A stretch of DNA of 64,000 nucleotides. Origin: Coenobita brevimanus (taxonomy: Eukaryota > Arthropoda > Malacostraca > Decapoda > Coenobitidae). A program made the translations under genes and the position numbers. Location of the stretch: the NCBI GenBank assembly GCA_032717465.1, contig CM064712.1, positions 22,928,861 to 22,992,860 of the forward strand, read 5' to 3'. Positions 10,790-22,321 of the stretch are shown here, in pieces. The notes under the pieces are model-generated. The model saw only the letters and a program-made list of their open reading frames with translations. It did no database searches and was not told where the DNA came from. The first letter of the stretch is position 1; each line of letters opens with the position of its first letter.

Positions 10790-11890
10790 AAGGAAGTTCC
10801 TAACACCTTTGCCTAAGTGATTTATTTTGTTTGTTACACCTTACTGTCCTGTTCTGTTACATAAATCCTTCCAATATCACCATACTCTGCATAAAGCTCC
10901 CTAACACCTTTGCCTAAGTGATTTATTATGTTTATTACACCTTACTGTCCTGTTCTGTGTTACAAAGATCCTTCCAATATCACCATACTCTGCATAAAGC
11001 TCCCTAACACCTTTTCCTAAGTGCTTTGTTTTGTTCATTACACCTTACTGTCCTCTTCTTTGTTACATAAATCCTTCCAATATCACCATACTTTGCATAA
11101 AGCTCCCTAACATGTCTTCCTTAGTGATTTATTTTGTTTATTACACCTTACTCTCCTCTTCAGTGTTACGCAAATCCTTCCAATATCATCATACTCTACA
11201 TAAAGCTCCCTAACACCTTTTCCTAAGTGATTTATTTTGCTTATTACACCTTACTGTACTCTTCTTTGTTAAATAAATCCTTCCAATATCACCATACTCT
11301 ACATAAAGCTCCCTAACACCTCTTCCTTAGTAATTTATTTTGTTTATTACACCTTACTGTCCTCTTCAGTGTTACACAAATCCTTCCAATATCATCATAC
11401 TCTACATAAAGCTCCCTAACACCTTTGCCTAAGTGATTTATTTTGTTATTACACCTTATTGTCCTCTGCTGTGTCACAAAAATCCTTCTAATATCACCAT
11501 ACACTGCATAAAGCTCCCTATCACCTTTTCCTAAGTGATTTACTTTGTTTATTACACCTTACTGTCCTCTTCTGTCTTACATAAATCATTCCAATATCAC
11601 CATACACTGCATAAAGCTCCCTAACACCTTTTCCTGAGTGATTTATTTTGTTTATTACACCTTATTGTCCTGTTCTTTGTTAAATAAATCCTTCCAATAT
11701 CATCATACTCTATATAAAGCTCCCTAACACCTTTTCCTAAGTGATTTATTTTGTTTAATATACCTTACTGTCCTTTTCTGTGTAACAAAAATCCTTCCAG
11801 TATTACCAAACTGCAGAAATAATGAACAAAAGGATATTAACCACCCATATCCAAAAATAAATTGCTAAGGAAGAGGTGTTAGGACACTTC
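10790..11890. repeat. 103-bp tandem array inside a palindromic MITE (MITE-G)
   Basis: GCTCCCTAAC starts at 10896, 11000, 11102, 11205, 11308, 11411, 11513, 11616 and 11719, a 102-104 bp period. Each unit carries the MITE-G left terminus (GCTCCCTAACACCTTT, TAAGTGATTTATTTT) and its left interior (TTACACCTTACTGTCCT, CCAATATCACCATACT). Only the last unit is followed by the MITE right half, at 11820-11890 (GGATATTAACCACCCATATC, then GGAAGAGGTGTTAGGA). The array is therefore one MITE whose left half has been multiplied about nine to ten times. Confidence 0.85.
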
Positions 11891-12163
11891 CATAACCAGT
11901 GAGATATGAGTCCAAGTTACAAGTGACCCGGTGCCATCAGATGAAATAATAATGTCACTAATAACTCTCTCATGCTCAGGACAACTCTAGTATTTTATTC
12001 CAGCTAAAATTAGACAGGAGTCAGAGGAGAATATTAAATACCTATCCAGTTACTGTCTTTGTAAAGGATATGTCGGTCATAATAGAACCTCCAGTCGTTC
12101 CTGTCCCTACTCAGTGACAACCCATTCAACATTATATACTACACTACTTTGTGAGAGAGTGAG
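11890..12163. other. Unassigned spacer
   Basis: No coding region or recognised repeat between the MITE-G array and the RTE-1 fragment. Confidence 0.4.
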
Positions 12164-12936
12164 AGACTGATGAGGAGAGTGTATGTGAGTGAGGAGGAGG
12201 AGGGGAGAGGGAGGGGGAGGCCAAGGATGAGATAGAGGGATGGAGTGGAGAGGTACAGTAAAAGTCCAATTCTTCGGCATCCAATTCCCCGGCAAATCTG
12301 ACATTTCGGCAGTTTTGAGAAATAGTCCCATTTACGAAAATATCTGATCATTTGGCAGATTTTCCGATTTTTTTCATCAGTCTTGAAATTCTCCATGAGT
12401 CCTTAGAGCCTGTTGCAGGACCCTCTACTGCTGGGGACTTTTTCCAGCAGTAGCAGAGTCCAATCAACCCCTTCTATTGTACATATGTAATTAAGGAACC
12501 TACTATAAGTTTAGGTAAGTGCATGTGAACTTGTAGGCCTACTGTACCATTACATTTATATACAGTATGTTCACTAATTTCTTTATTTTTCATATTCATG
12601 TATAGTACTGTATTCATTACAGTATTGTACAGTATCAAACAGTATACAGTACTCTCTCCAAACACATTTGTAATGATATGAGTGGTGATGATAGTGTTCA
12701 CCGAAACATATAAGGTATTGAGTGGGTAGGGGTTTTGATAATTTGGCAATTTTGATTTTTCGGCACTAGCCTGGTCCCATAGATGCCGAAAAATAGGACT
12801 TCTACTGTATATGAGAGAAGGGGGTGTGAGCTGGAAGCAGGGCAGTGAAATGGCGGGGGACAGGGCGACATGGAGGCGATTTGTTTGTGGCCACCTCTTA
12901 CAGGATTAAGGCATCTGGCAACAGACAGATAGATAG
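12164..12936 (+). mobile_element. RTE-1 LINE 3' fragment split by a MITE
   Basis: Segments 12164-12253 and 12810-12936 are collinear with the RTE-1 tail at 51118-51340: GAGAGTGTATGTGAGTGAGG on the left, GGCGATTTGTTTGTGGCCAC on the right, ending in a short GATA tract. The two halves are separated by a 552-bp MITE flanked by TA. Confidence 0.9.
12256..12807. mobile_element. Pogo/Tigger-like MITE, 552 bp, with TA target duplication
   Basis: Terminal inverted repeats: CAGTAAAAGTCCAATTCTTC at the left, and at the right the reverse complement CAGTAGAAGTCCTATTTTTC; both continue with GGCATC. TA flanks both sides (12254-12255 and 12808-12809). Removing the element and one TA restores the RTE-1 sequence. 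CAGT termini and TA duplications are typical of pogo-type Tc1/mariner elements. No transposase frame was seen, so it is non-autonomous. Confidence 0.9.
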
Positions 12937-13556
12937 ACTACTTTGTTATATCAGCCTGAGTGTGTTTATAATGGTTGATGTAAGGGATTGGTATAACCAA
13001 AGCAAGTTCAAACATCTGTTCCTACTCAGTAACACCCTCTCCTTCCACAACACAACACACTTCATCATCATATACTACACTACCTTGTTCAATCCCTCTA
13101 TCTAAAACCCACCATCCTGTCTAAAACTCACTTATTAAACCTTGCACACCATACACAACCATGTCCATATCATCACTACCAATACTACTACTGTTGCATT
13201 CTCAGGCTAAATTCCCCACTGATAAGGAGTATCTTGATATGAGAGGCACACAATTCTATATAACAGAACCACACAATAATCTGTCACATAAAAATCATCC
13301 ACACACACACATTGCCAAGTCCTCTTCAGTGATATCTCACCCCCAGACAATCATACACAAACAATGACTAAATACCTATGGATTCACTTCACATGCAGGG
13401 TAATAAACACCTTGGTCAGAACACTGTACTATACCCCCAAACATCCACCCATCAGAGGTACCATTAAACACAGCTAAGTTCCTCTATCTTGGCATTTTGA
13501 GGACACCACCCACACCTAGTTCACACAAGTGCCCTCTTTGGAAATTAGTCCCACAT
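12937..13556. other. Unassigned AT-rich region
   Basis: Short frames only. No family was recognised. Confidence 0.4.
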
Positions 13557-13692
13557 GACATAATGAGAAAGGGGTGTGTGAGCTGGGAGCAGGGCAGTGA
13601 AATGGAGGGGGACAAGGTGACATGGAGGCAATTTGTTTGTGGCCACCTTGTATGGGATTCAGGTGTCTGGCACTAGATACAGATAGATAGAC
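13557..13692 (+). mobile_element. RTE-1 LINE 3' end fragment
   Basis: It matches the RTE-1 tail (GTGTGAGCTGGGAGCAGGGC, then AATTTGTTTGTGGCCACC) and ends in GATAGATAGA. Length about 136 bp. Confidence 0.88.
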
Positions 13693-14029
13693 TGCAAAGG
13701 CACATGGCACATAAACACACAAACATCAAAGGCACTGGAAACCTCTGGGACAATCCGACAGGGGCAGCTGTTTGACTGTGATTGAGGGTATGCTCGATCA
13801 GACAGACCAGGGTTAAGCAACAACACCAGCAACTACCACTACTACTACCACCAGTCACTGATCTGTTATATGCTCTGTGTCTTTTTTTTTTTGTGATGCC
13901 TTTCTTCCATACAATACCACATCATCCTACATCATACCCTCCTCACATAGCGATCAGTATACTTCATCTTCTCACAACATTTTCACTCTGATGGTAATTT
14001 CTTCCATTATTTACCTCAACCAAATTTAA

Positions 14030-14215
14030 CCTTATCAAACTTATCCATGCTTAACATGCTTTAAAATTAAGTCTAACCAAATAGACCCTAATCAAACCTA
14101 ACTTATCCAAGCTTCACCTACCTTAAAATTAGATTAACCTAACTTTAACCTTACCTCATCTTACTGTACCTCATCTAAACCTACTTGACTCTTACCATAA
14201 CCTCACCTGCCTCAC
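14030..14215. repeat. Degenerate telomere-like (CCTAA)n tract
   Basis: Scattered AACCTAAC, AACCTTAC and TAACCTAAC motifs, related to CCTAA, the complement of the arthropod telomere unit TTAGG. Similar tracts lie at 17630-17830, 22555-22810 and 51435-51490. The rest of 13700-14425 shows no gene. Confidence 0.6.
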
Positions 14216-14424
14216 CTACTGTCTATCAGGTCGCAGGAGACGAGGGTGTTAATGGCAACAATACACCAGGGATCAAGGGAGGGGGAGCAGGCCAGTAGCA
14301 AATTACAGTAATATGCAGTAAACATTCTTCAGTATTACATAATCTATATATAACAAGTTTGATCACATTTTGAAACAAAGAATAGAATGTATCATCAGAA
14401 TTATTATTATTATTACTGTATTAT

Positions 14425-14545
14425 GATTAAGGAGCTGAATAGGGAGGCTGCCAGAGACTGAGCAGCATGGAAAGCCACTATTAGGTGACTAAGGCTGATG
14501 CATGCAATCACAATGGAGCCTTTATAATCAATATATATAATACAA
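14425..14545 (+). mobile_element. RTE-2 LINE 3' end fragment
   Basis: It has the GGGAGGCTGCCAGAGA block, the CACTATTAGGTGACTAAGG block and the GGAGCCTTTATAA tail. It matches 41360-41455. Confidence 0.85.
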
Positions 14546-15420
14546 TTATTATTATTTTACCAAGGATGGGTTGGGGTTACTGAGAGTATGAGCTAATGGT
14601 CAAGGGCTCATAATGCTTCTTAGAACAAGGGCCACAAACTGTGTCCTGGGTTCTGATGTTTATGTTTTAGCACAACAAAACAAAACACTGTACCACTAAC
14701 CTACTGGCAGAGTTCTGGTGCTGGAATGCAGTGTGGTGTGTGTGCTATGACTGATGATGTGACCTGAGGCAGTCCTATAATGTCAAATGCTACCAGGGGC
14801 ATAGGTCAGTCTATTATCCTTAAATGTTGTGGACTATGGTAGCCTAGCCATGGGCCCCTACATTTCAAAGGTGGTAAAATGGCACTGGTGGATTAAAGCT
14901 CATGTAATGCCACCAAGGGAAGTAGCTGGTCGTCTACCCTCATACCTCTATGTCTGAAAGGGTCTAAAGACAACCAAAGATTTCCCTATCCAGCAAAATG
15001 TAACTATGGAAACAGGCTGGTGCCCTACCCTTATATGCTGTGGACTAAAATAGCCTAGGTGTGGGCCCCTATACTCCAGTGGGCAATATGAGAATGGTAA
15101 GGTGTTATAATTATCCTGAGCAAATTAATATTTCTTATGAAGCTTAGGGCAAGACACATTTCTGTGGTTATTTAAGATTAGCCCCTTCAGTCCGATGGCA
15201 CATTTTAAAACATTATTTGTGGCGTACCTAGATAGTTTTACTTTATACTTTCTTTTTTTAATGCTTTTTTCTTTATTTTTTACTTTATTATTATTGTTAT
15301 TTTTTTTAAGGTTATGTGACTTTTGTTTCATTAATTCTGAAAGGCTTTGTAAATGCTTGCATGTTTCAACCTTGCCTTTTCCGTGCTTCAAGATCCCTGG
15401 CCATCATTACCCGTTTCAGT
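14546..15420. other. Region with one degenerate ~210-bp duplication, no gene
   Basis: The block GCCTAGCCATGGGCCCCTA near 14841 recurs as GCCTAGGTGTGGGCCCCTA near 15052, with similar flanks. The ORFs at 15125-15422 are low-complexity. Confidence 0.5.
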
Positions 15421-15439
15421 AAGAGGAACCTTCCGTAAC

Positions 15440-15748
15440 TTGAGTAAAATATCTTTGGAAAAAATAACTTAGAAAATATATTGGGAAGAGAAGAAATAAC
15501 TTTGAAAATATATAAGAGAAAAAGTAAATTAGAAAATATATTGGGGAGAGAAAAAAGCAGAAAATACCTTGGGAAGAGAAAAAATAACTTAGGAATAGAG
15601 AAAAAATAACTTAGAAAATATATTTGGAAGAGAAAAAATAACTTCGAAAATATATTAGGAAGAGAATTATAACTTTGAAAATATATTGGGAAGAGAAATA
15701 TAACTTAGAAAATATATTGGGAGGAGGAAAAAAATAACTTAGAATATG
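15440..15748. repeat. AT-rich minisatellite, unit about 30-40 bp
   Basis: About eight imperfect units around AATAACTTAGAAAATATATT followed by GGGAAGAGA. Confidence 0.85.
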
Positions 15749-15924
15749 TCATCAGATTGAAGGAGTTAAGGAGTAGGTTAAGGTGGTAAGGGGAGTATGT
15801 TGAGTCCCGGTGATTTACGGTAATTGTATAAATCCTACTGATGTCTCCTTTAGTCCATTCTTGCTGCTGCCGACAGTTTTATTTCACTTTTCCACGCCGC
15901 ATTGAAGGGGTCTCTCCCTACATG

Positions 15925-16030
15925 TCAAGTGGGGTTGGTGGAGGATTAGTGCGCCTCCCTGTAAAACAATTAACTCGAAGCCCTTGGCCACCCCGTTTGG
16001 GATACATGGCGTCTGGCAATGAATGAAAAA
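15925..16030 (+). mobile_element. RTE-1-derived SINE (5' UTR joined to 3' end)
   Basis: The left part matches the RTE-1 5' UTR at 48240-48305: GGTTGGTGGAGGATTAGTGC, then CCTCCCTGTAAAACAATTAA and GAAGCCC. It passes directly into the RTE-1 3' terminus (CCACCCCGTTTGGGATACAT, GGCGTCTGGCAATGAATGA). The whole EN-RT coding region is missing. Non-autonomous elements made of RTE 5' and 3' ends are known in other animals. Only one copy is seen here, so a single deletion is also possible. Confidence 0.75.
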
Positions 16031-16077
16031 AAATGAAAATTAAACAGTTTAATGGGTACTGTCATCTTGTATCGTTA

Positions 16078-16195
16078 AAACAAGGGACTGGATAGGGAGG
16101 CTGCCAGAGATCAAGCAGTGTGCAGAGAAGCCATTTAGTGACCAAGGCTGATGCATGCAAGCATGTTGGAGCCTTTATAAATGATATGAATATAA
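16078..16195 (+). mobile_element. RTE-2 LINE 3' end fragment
   Basis: GGGAGGCTGCCAGAGATCAA, then TTTAGTGACCAAGGCTGATG and GTTGGAGCCTTTATAAA. Matches the tail at 41360-41455. Confidence 0.88.
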
Positions 16196-16204
16196 TATTT
16201 TAAG

Positions 16205-16470
16205 ATTGTCCCTGGCCAATGCAACCCCTTCACCACAAGCTGTCTCTACAAAGCTGAATTAATTATCTGATGGGAGAAAGAGGTACTGTAGGTTCTGCAG
16301 AACCTTCATGTGGTGGCACTGTTATAACCAGTCAGAACCACTGCCCATTCATAACCTGTTCCCCACAATGTGTTTATACAGCACTGAAATGAATTATTGG
16401 TTGGTGTTGGCTGGAACCATTGCCCACTCACAACCCCCTCACCACAAGGCATCTATATAGAATGGAACTA
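16205..16470. repeat. Three imperfect ~100-bp units
   Basis: The block around CCCTTCACCACAAG, a GTGTTTATACAGCACTGAA-like block and CCATTGCCCACTCACAACC recur near 16225, 16350 and 16430. The family is unknown. 16470-16834 shows no gene. Confidence 0.5.
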
Positions 16471-16834
16471 TGTCAGTGATAGCAACAAAATCACTCTATC
16501 CACACCCCCACACTAATTGGTTTATGGTGTCTTTCATGGCAAATAAAATCCCTTGGTGTTACCCACAACAAAATACAATAATACATTTGAGGGACACAAG
16601 TAATATTTTTAACCTATTAATACCACAGGGGGGGACTGTAGTATATTATTACAAGCATTATTTTGCATTTAACATTAATACTCCCTCTTTTAAGTGTAAT
16701 GTTTGTTGTATTTTACTTTGGATAATGCCTCATGAGTTTATCTGCCTGAATTCAGTCTATATTTACTGTAAAGCCAACAAATGGATGCCTGGAGGTTTAG
16801 TGGGTTAATATGCTCTGACTGACATAGGTTGAGG

Positions 16835-16945
16835 TCATACAGTGTGACCTCACATTTAAGGGACTGAACAGAGAGGCTGCTAGAGATGAAGTAGTGCTGA
16901 GGCCTGTCAAAGATGTAGGAGCCTTGATACATGAAACAAAATGAA
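16835..16945 (+). mobile_element. RTE-2 LINE 3' end fragment, diverged
   Basis: GTGTGACCTCACATTTAAGG, GACTGAACAGAGAGGCTGC and a degraded GGAGCCTT tail. It matches 41340-41450 but is more diverged than the copy at 16078. Confidence 0.75.
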
Positions 16946-17629
16946 ACTGGATTTGGCCTGTTAGTGCTGAAACCAAGGGATGGGTTGGGTTTATATTTCA
17001 CATAATGTTACTAAGGGGAAAAGATTAGTTACTCAATGTAACACCCTACACCTACTGTCTCGTACTCATAGAACTCTTAGGTGTAACTCTGCAGTTCCCT
17101 CCCTTAATCAACTTTTGAAAATGGCTCTATTCAGGACCATTGGCATTGATGGGTTAAAAATGAGGACTGAATAGTCTAGCTCCTGATGGGACAAGAAAAT
17201 ATGGATGATAAAATTATAAACAGACAAAGACTTCTTGCAGTGAAGGAGTTATATACTGTACAATCACTATTAAACCTTTTACTCTGAGGTGCGTGCTGCT
17301 GACAAGATGCCTACACGTGGTGGCACTGTGCACCCTGTGTGGAGCAGATGCAGCATCCACCCAGCAGTCAAATCTCCTCATATTTCCCTGCACCTCACCA
17401 TGGGAAGGACCCTGGTCCAACCCTGGTGAAGCACTACATACAACAAGGAGGCAGTAGATCCCTACACGGTGTTTGTACTGTATTGTGCCTGTAGGAAGGC
17501 CCCACAGAACTACTTATTTGTTGTCAATGGGTCTGCTGACTGGGCAAATTTGGGAAGCAACAACAGTAACAACTAAGAGGTGTCTCCACTACACTAAAAA
17601 TTGCCAAGTGGTAGGAATAATATACTGAA
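16946..17629. other. Unassigned region
   Basis: No gene. The block around 17295-17420 (CTGACAAGATGCC, then CTTCCCTGCACC-like and GGACCCTGGTC blocks) has relatives near 18800 and 20110, so it is an old dispersed repeat of unknown class. Confidence 0.4.
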
Positions 17630-17830
17630 AGAACCTAACTTTACTTCAACTGACCAAATATAATACCTTACATAACAGAATTAACCTAACCTAATTAACT
17701 CTGCTTGACCCAACCCATCTTTATCTAACTTTGCTTAACATAAACTAACCTACTTTAACACAACTTAACCATCTCACCTACCCTAACCTTGCTTCACCTA
17801 ACCTAACCCCTTTTCTTAAACTCTCTGCTG
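17630..17830. repeat. Degenerate telomere-like (CCTAA)n tract
   Basis: AACCTAACCTAATTAAC, CACCTAACCTAACCCC and intermediates over 200 bp. Confidence 0.6.
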
Positions 17831-18169
17831 CAATAGTTAACTGATATTTTCAGTCTTTCATGTATGTAAAACGTCAAATCTGCAGCTGTCTTCCTTTCTA
17901 TATATTTCCCTCTGACTATCTCCCATTTTCTTTCTTTTATACAATGTGTCCTGACATTTTAAAATGAACATATCTTGAGTCCGGTTCTTACTAAAAATTT
18001 TCCTTGGAGGGACATATTTTGCAGGCTTCCAACTACAGTATTTGCTATTTTCTTTTATACAAAAATTAAGCTAATATAACAACCAAGGAAAAAACAAATC
18101 CTGCAGCTACTGCAGATGGGTTTCCTACAATGTAAATAAATGTTGGGAGAAAGCCAGGATAGCTTAATG
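17831..18169. other. Unassigned region
   Basis: Nothing recognised. Confidence 0.35.
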
Positions 18170-18440
18170 TGTTGGAGAGAGATGCTTTCAGGTGGTGGCA
18201 CTGATATAAACAGGTGGCTCCATTGCCTAGCTATACAAACATCCCTCAACTCCCTCCCTATTTGCCCAAAAGAAGGATAGTGGATGGTGCAACAGTGACA
18301 ATTTCAGCCTGATGTCCACTGTGTTCACATTTGAAGAAACCTGCAGCCAGAAGCCATAACAAAACACAATAAGACATCCTTGGGCAACATGTGTTATTAC
18401 TACTGAATGCAATATTGATACCACAGGGGGGGACTGTGGA
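18170..18440 (+). repeat. Dispersed repeat with TCCCTCAACTCCCTCCCTAT core
   Basis: The core is near 18242, followed by AGAAGGATAGTGGATGG and GAAGAAACCTGCAGCC. Relatives at 18610-18780 (weak), 22148-22300 and 54575-54745 share the same block order. There are no coding signs. The class is unknown. Confidence 0.6.
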
Positions 18441-19374
18441 TATATGCTATAATATACAACATTAAATATTATCACTAACAATACACTTTTATAATGATTA
18501 ATTTTGTTGTGGCTATTAGACTATATGGTTATTATTTAGCTAAGATCTCATTCTATGGAGATACAAATGATCTCCAATAACATATTCATTAACAATGCTT
18601 TGTGTGATTTTGTTTTACAAGGCTCTGAGGCACTGGAGAGGGACACCTTCATGTGGCTGTTTCAGTATGACCATGCAGTGGAGCTGCCCAATTATATTAA
18701 TGTGCCTCAACCCCCTCCCAATCCCCTCTTACAGTGGAATTAGAAATTATCCCCAATAAAACCTTCACTAACAATGCTTTCCATTAACCAAAAAAACAGG
18801 CCCTGACAAGATGCCTCCAGGAGATTGCACTGAGCACCCTGGGTGAGGGGTCCATCCGAGAGCCAAATCTCCTATTACTGTACACCCACTACAATAATTC
18901 TTGGCACCCCATGCTTCAATACTCTTTGCAACCATCACTGGCACAGATGCCGTGAATATGAAGTAAAAGGTGGTACACCTGATTCCTCCCCCCTCCCCCC
19001 CAATCTGTCCATCCCTCCATCCTCCCCCCATCTCTCACTCTCTCTCTCCATAGATAATTCCCATAGCTTCATGTCTTGTATAACAAATAATTCATAGCAA
19101 AGGACACAATACTTGAAGGAAGATCTCAAAACAGCAAGGCATTATCCACTAGATAATATAAAATTCAAAGTGCTATTTGTCTGCCTAAGGTTACCACCTT
19201 AGGATTTTCTTACACACAGTGATACAATGACAACCACCATTAGCATTTTAAGAATGAATTGACGACAAAGTACATCAGCCTAACTGTTCAGTTTATACAA
19301 CAGCCCATGAACAACACATGCAAATTATATCCAGTATATATCCTAGTACTGCCATAATATTAACCCCATCAATG
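18441..19374. other. Unassigned region with old repeat remnants
   Basis: Weak relatives of the 18170 and 17295 repeats. No gene. Confidence 0.35.
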
Positions 19375-19590
19375 CTGCTGTGGCTCTGTGGGTTAGAGCG
19401 CTCCGCTCTGATGGAAGAGGAGGTGGTTCAAGTCCACCCAAGGGTCATCGGTAGACATCACGAAAGGCATTCAGTCATAAAGTGCTACAAGCTCCAAACC
19501 AAAATCCTCTACCCAGGGACAACGTCTTTACCCTTAATGAAAAAAAATTGGGACACGGCGTTAACCCTCTCCCCCACAAAAAAAAAAGTG
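19375..19590 (+). mobile_element. tRNA-derived SINE (SINE-C), single copy
   Basis: A box-like TGGCTCTGTGGG at 19381-19392 and a near-consensus B box GGTTCAAGTCC at 19425-19435. The T arm pairs (GGTGG with CCACC) but the anticodon arm does not. A non-tRNA body follows and ends near an A-rich tail at 19578-19588. The spacing and the decayed cloverleaf fit a SINE head rather than a tRNA gene. Confidence 0.65.
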
Positions 19591-20281
19591 AGTGTAGCAG
19601 TGCATGCATTATGAAACTAAGAATGGTATATCACCAGTTCGACGAAGATGATAGTGACACTCAGGAAGGGGTGATTAGCAGGCATATTCATTAATTTATG
19701 ATAGGCTTTTACCTCAGACGGTTCTCGATTTGCATATGACATGGAGAATGTGTTCCCTATAAGAATGCTTCAGCTTGGACAATTTGCACAGTGAATGAGC
19801 ATTAGGAGTGTTAATGTTAATTCTGAATCCAATCTACATTAAACATCAACATCCTCATGTATAATTTCTATTAAAACTATGTTGATAAACTCTCTATGTA
19901 ACATAAAAAGCAGTGATAATTAATAAATAAAGCAAACTGTATGGTAATTGTTGCTACAAAGCCTCCTACACCACTATGCGGACCTAAGGCTCAGCAGATC
20001 AGGGATACCAACCAGGCATGTTAACTCAGTATATTTTCAGATCTTTCGTCCTGTGTGTCAAATTTTACTGTGCTAAAAGAGTGTCGATATTTTATTTAGT
20101 GGGTGTACGGTACTTCCCTGCACCTGGCTGTGGCAAGGACCCTGGTCTGACCCTGCTGAGGTACTGTCTACCATAATGTCAAAATGATCAGCTCTTGAGT
20201 TTGGCTTCCTGTTATATTGTTTTTTTTTCTTAGAGGGAACAATCTGCAGGCTCCTGGCCATTGGTTCCTTCTTCCTTGAAG
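19591..20281. other. Unassigned region
   Basis: No gene. A relative of the 17295 block is near 20110. Confidence 0.35.
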
Positions 20282-22092
20282 AATAATAAAAATAAATATC
20301 TATCTACCTATCTTTTGCCAGACGCCTTAATCCTGTAAGGGGTGGCCACAAACAAATCGCCTCCGTGTCGCCCTGTCCCCCGCCATTTCACTGCCCTGCT
20401 CCCAGCTCACACCCCCCTCTCTCATATACCTCTCCACTGCAACCCTCCATCTCATCCTTGGCCTCCCCCTCCCTCTCCCCCCCTCCACCTCACTCACATA
20501 CACTCTCCTTGTTAGTCTCTTGCTCTCCATCCTTTCCACATGGCCAAACCACCTCAGTGTGTTTCTCCTATCACTTCCTTTCACATCCACATCCACACCA
20601 CAATGCTCCTTTATATCCTCATTTGTCAGTCTTTCTGTCCATGTGACTCTACAAGTTCCTCTCAAATAACTCATTTCCACTGCTCTCACTCTTGATTTGT
20701 GTCCCTCCAACAAGGTCCAAGCTTCACTTCCATACGTTAGAGTTGGTATCACAATACTTTCATGCAGTAACTTTTTCACTTCCATGCTCACTTCCCTGTT
20801 TCCTATCACTGTTTTTAAGCAACCAGCAACCTTTCTTCCTTGTTGTACCCTTTCAAGCACTTCACCCTCTAAACTTCCATCCTTACTCATCACGCTACCC
20901 AAGTAATTAAATGCACTCACATTTTCCATTTCCTCCTCATCCAACCTCACTGTACATTCACTGACTTCATTTCTCTCCTAGACCATAACTTTACTCTTCC
21001 CTACATTCACCTTTAGATTCAGTTTCTTATACACTCTCCCAAACTCATCCACCAAGCCTTGAGGTCCCCTTTGCCTTCATTTAACAACACAGTATCATCT
21101 GCAAACAACAGTACAGGAAGTTTCTAAACACTGCCCTCTCTCATTAGGGCCACTCAAACATCCACTGCCCTACCTTGTATCTCTTTTATAACCCCATCCA
21201 TATACTATTGAACAACCATGGAGACATGACACATCGCTGTTTCAATCCAACCTTCAAACAGAAAAATTCACTCACTTCACTATGAACAAGCACTGCAGCC
21301 TTAGCACGCTCATACATACTCTTCACAGCATTCAGCAACTTCCAATTTACTCCATACGTTCTTAATACTTTTCACATTCCTTGTCTATCCACCCTGTCAT
21401 ATGCTTTCTCTAAATCCATGAAAACTGCATACAACTTCTTTTCCTTCTCTAGAAACTTTTCCACTAAAGATCTAAGAATGAACATCTGATCTACACAACC
21501 TCTTCCCTTCCTAAAGCCTCCCTGTACTTCTCCAACTATGGTAATTCCTCTATTATTTCCCTAGCTCTGATAATAAGTATCCTACCATATACTTTTCCTA
21601 TTACACTAAGAAGACAAATGCCCCTATGATGACCACACACTTCTTTTTCCCCTTTTCCTTTGTACAAGGGAATAATTATATCTGACTTCCAATCCTCCGG
21701 GACTCTACCTTCCTCCCAGGCCAATCTGCACATCTTCCACATCCATTCTACTACTATCTCTCCCCCATGCTTCAGCATTTCACCACACACTCCATCAATT
21801 CCTGAGGCTTTCCCCATTTCAACTTTTTTCATTGCTTCCACAACTTCCATCCTACTGATTTCTTCCTGTCTTCTCACCTCCCTCCTTCTCCCAGCCATTC
21901 CCCAGCCACTTATACTCGCATTACTTTCATTCTCTATGTTCAACAATTCCTTAAAGTGTTCTCTCTATCTGCTCACTTCTTCTCCCTTCTCCACTAATTT
22001 TTTCACCTCTCTCTTCCTGTCAACATATAACTCTCCCTTCTGTCTCTCAGCTTCTTCCACACCCATTTCTCATTCACTCACTATATTGTTTG
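20282..22092 (-). mobile_element. RTE-1 LINE, 5'-truncated copy
   Basis: Collinear with 49420-51340 of the best RTE-1 copy, in reverse orientation. The 3' end abuts a GATA-type tract at 20296-20312. The endonuclease and the N-terminal part of the RT ORF are missing. The polypeptide is interrupted several times. Confidence 0.92.
20327..21946 (-). pseudogene. RTE-1 reverse transcriptase, broken
   Basis: Reading order on the minus strand: 21946-21536 gives EEISRMEVVEAMKKVEMGKA, EDWKSDIIIPLYKGKGEKEV and RGICLLSVIGKVYGRILI. The palm core between 21535 and 20951 is broken by shifts and stops. 20950-20327 is an open 207-codon frame with NVSAFNYLGSVMSKDGSLEG, TLTYGSEAWTLLEGHKSRV and NTLRWFGHVERMESKRLTRR to the C-terminus. 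It retains the GSEAW block that is deleted in the 48-kb copy. No functional enzyme could be made. Confidence 0.9.
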
Positions 22093-22147
22093 TCAAAGGC
22101 TACATTAATTAAAATGGAGCAAGTCTATATCTCTTTTGCATAATTTC

Positions 22148-22300
22148 AATTCAGAAGGCTTTATAAAGATGGAGAGGCACAGTGGCACTGATACAGCCAA
22201 GCACCACAGCTACCGCATTATACAAAAATCCCTCAACTTCTTTTCTATCCCCCAAGAGAAGGATGGCAGGCTCTGGGAAAAGGGCAACTTTAGCCAGCAG
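22148..22300 (+). repeat. Dispersed repeat (TCCCTCAACT core)
   Basis: Relative of 18170-18440. ATCCCTCAACTTC near 22229 is followed by AAGAGAAGGATGGCAGGCTC. Confidence 0.55.
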
Positions 22301-22321
22301 CATAACTCATTCCCTAAGGAA

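Noticed and set aside
19381..19450. Functional tRNA gene
   Set aside because: A and B boxes are present but the anticodon arm does not fold, and a SINE-like body with an A-rich end follows.
20365..20910. Plus-strand Pro/Ser-rich frames
   Set aside because: They are antisense shadows of the minus-strand RTE-1 coding region; the same effect is seen at 46237-46649 and, on the other strand, at 49087-50945.
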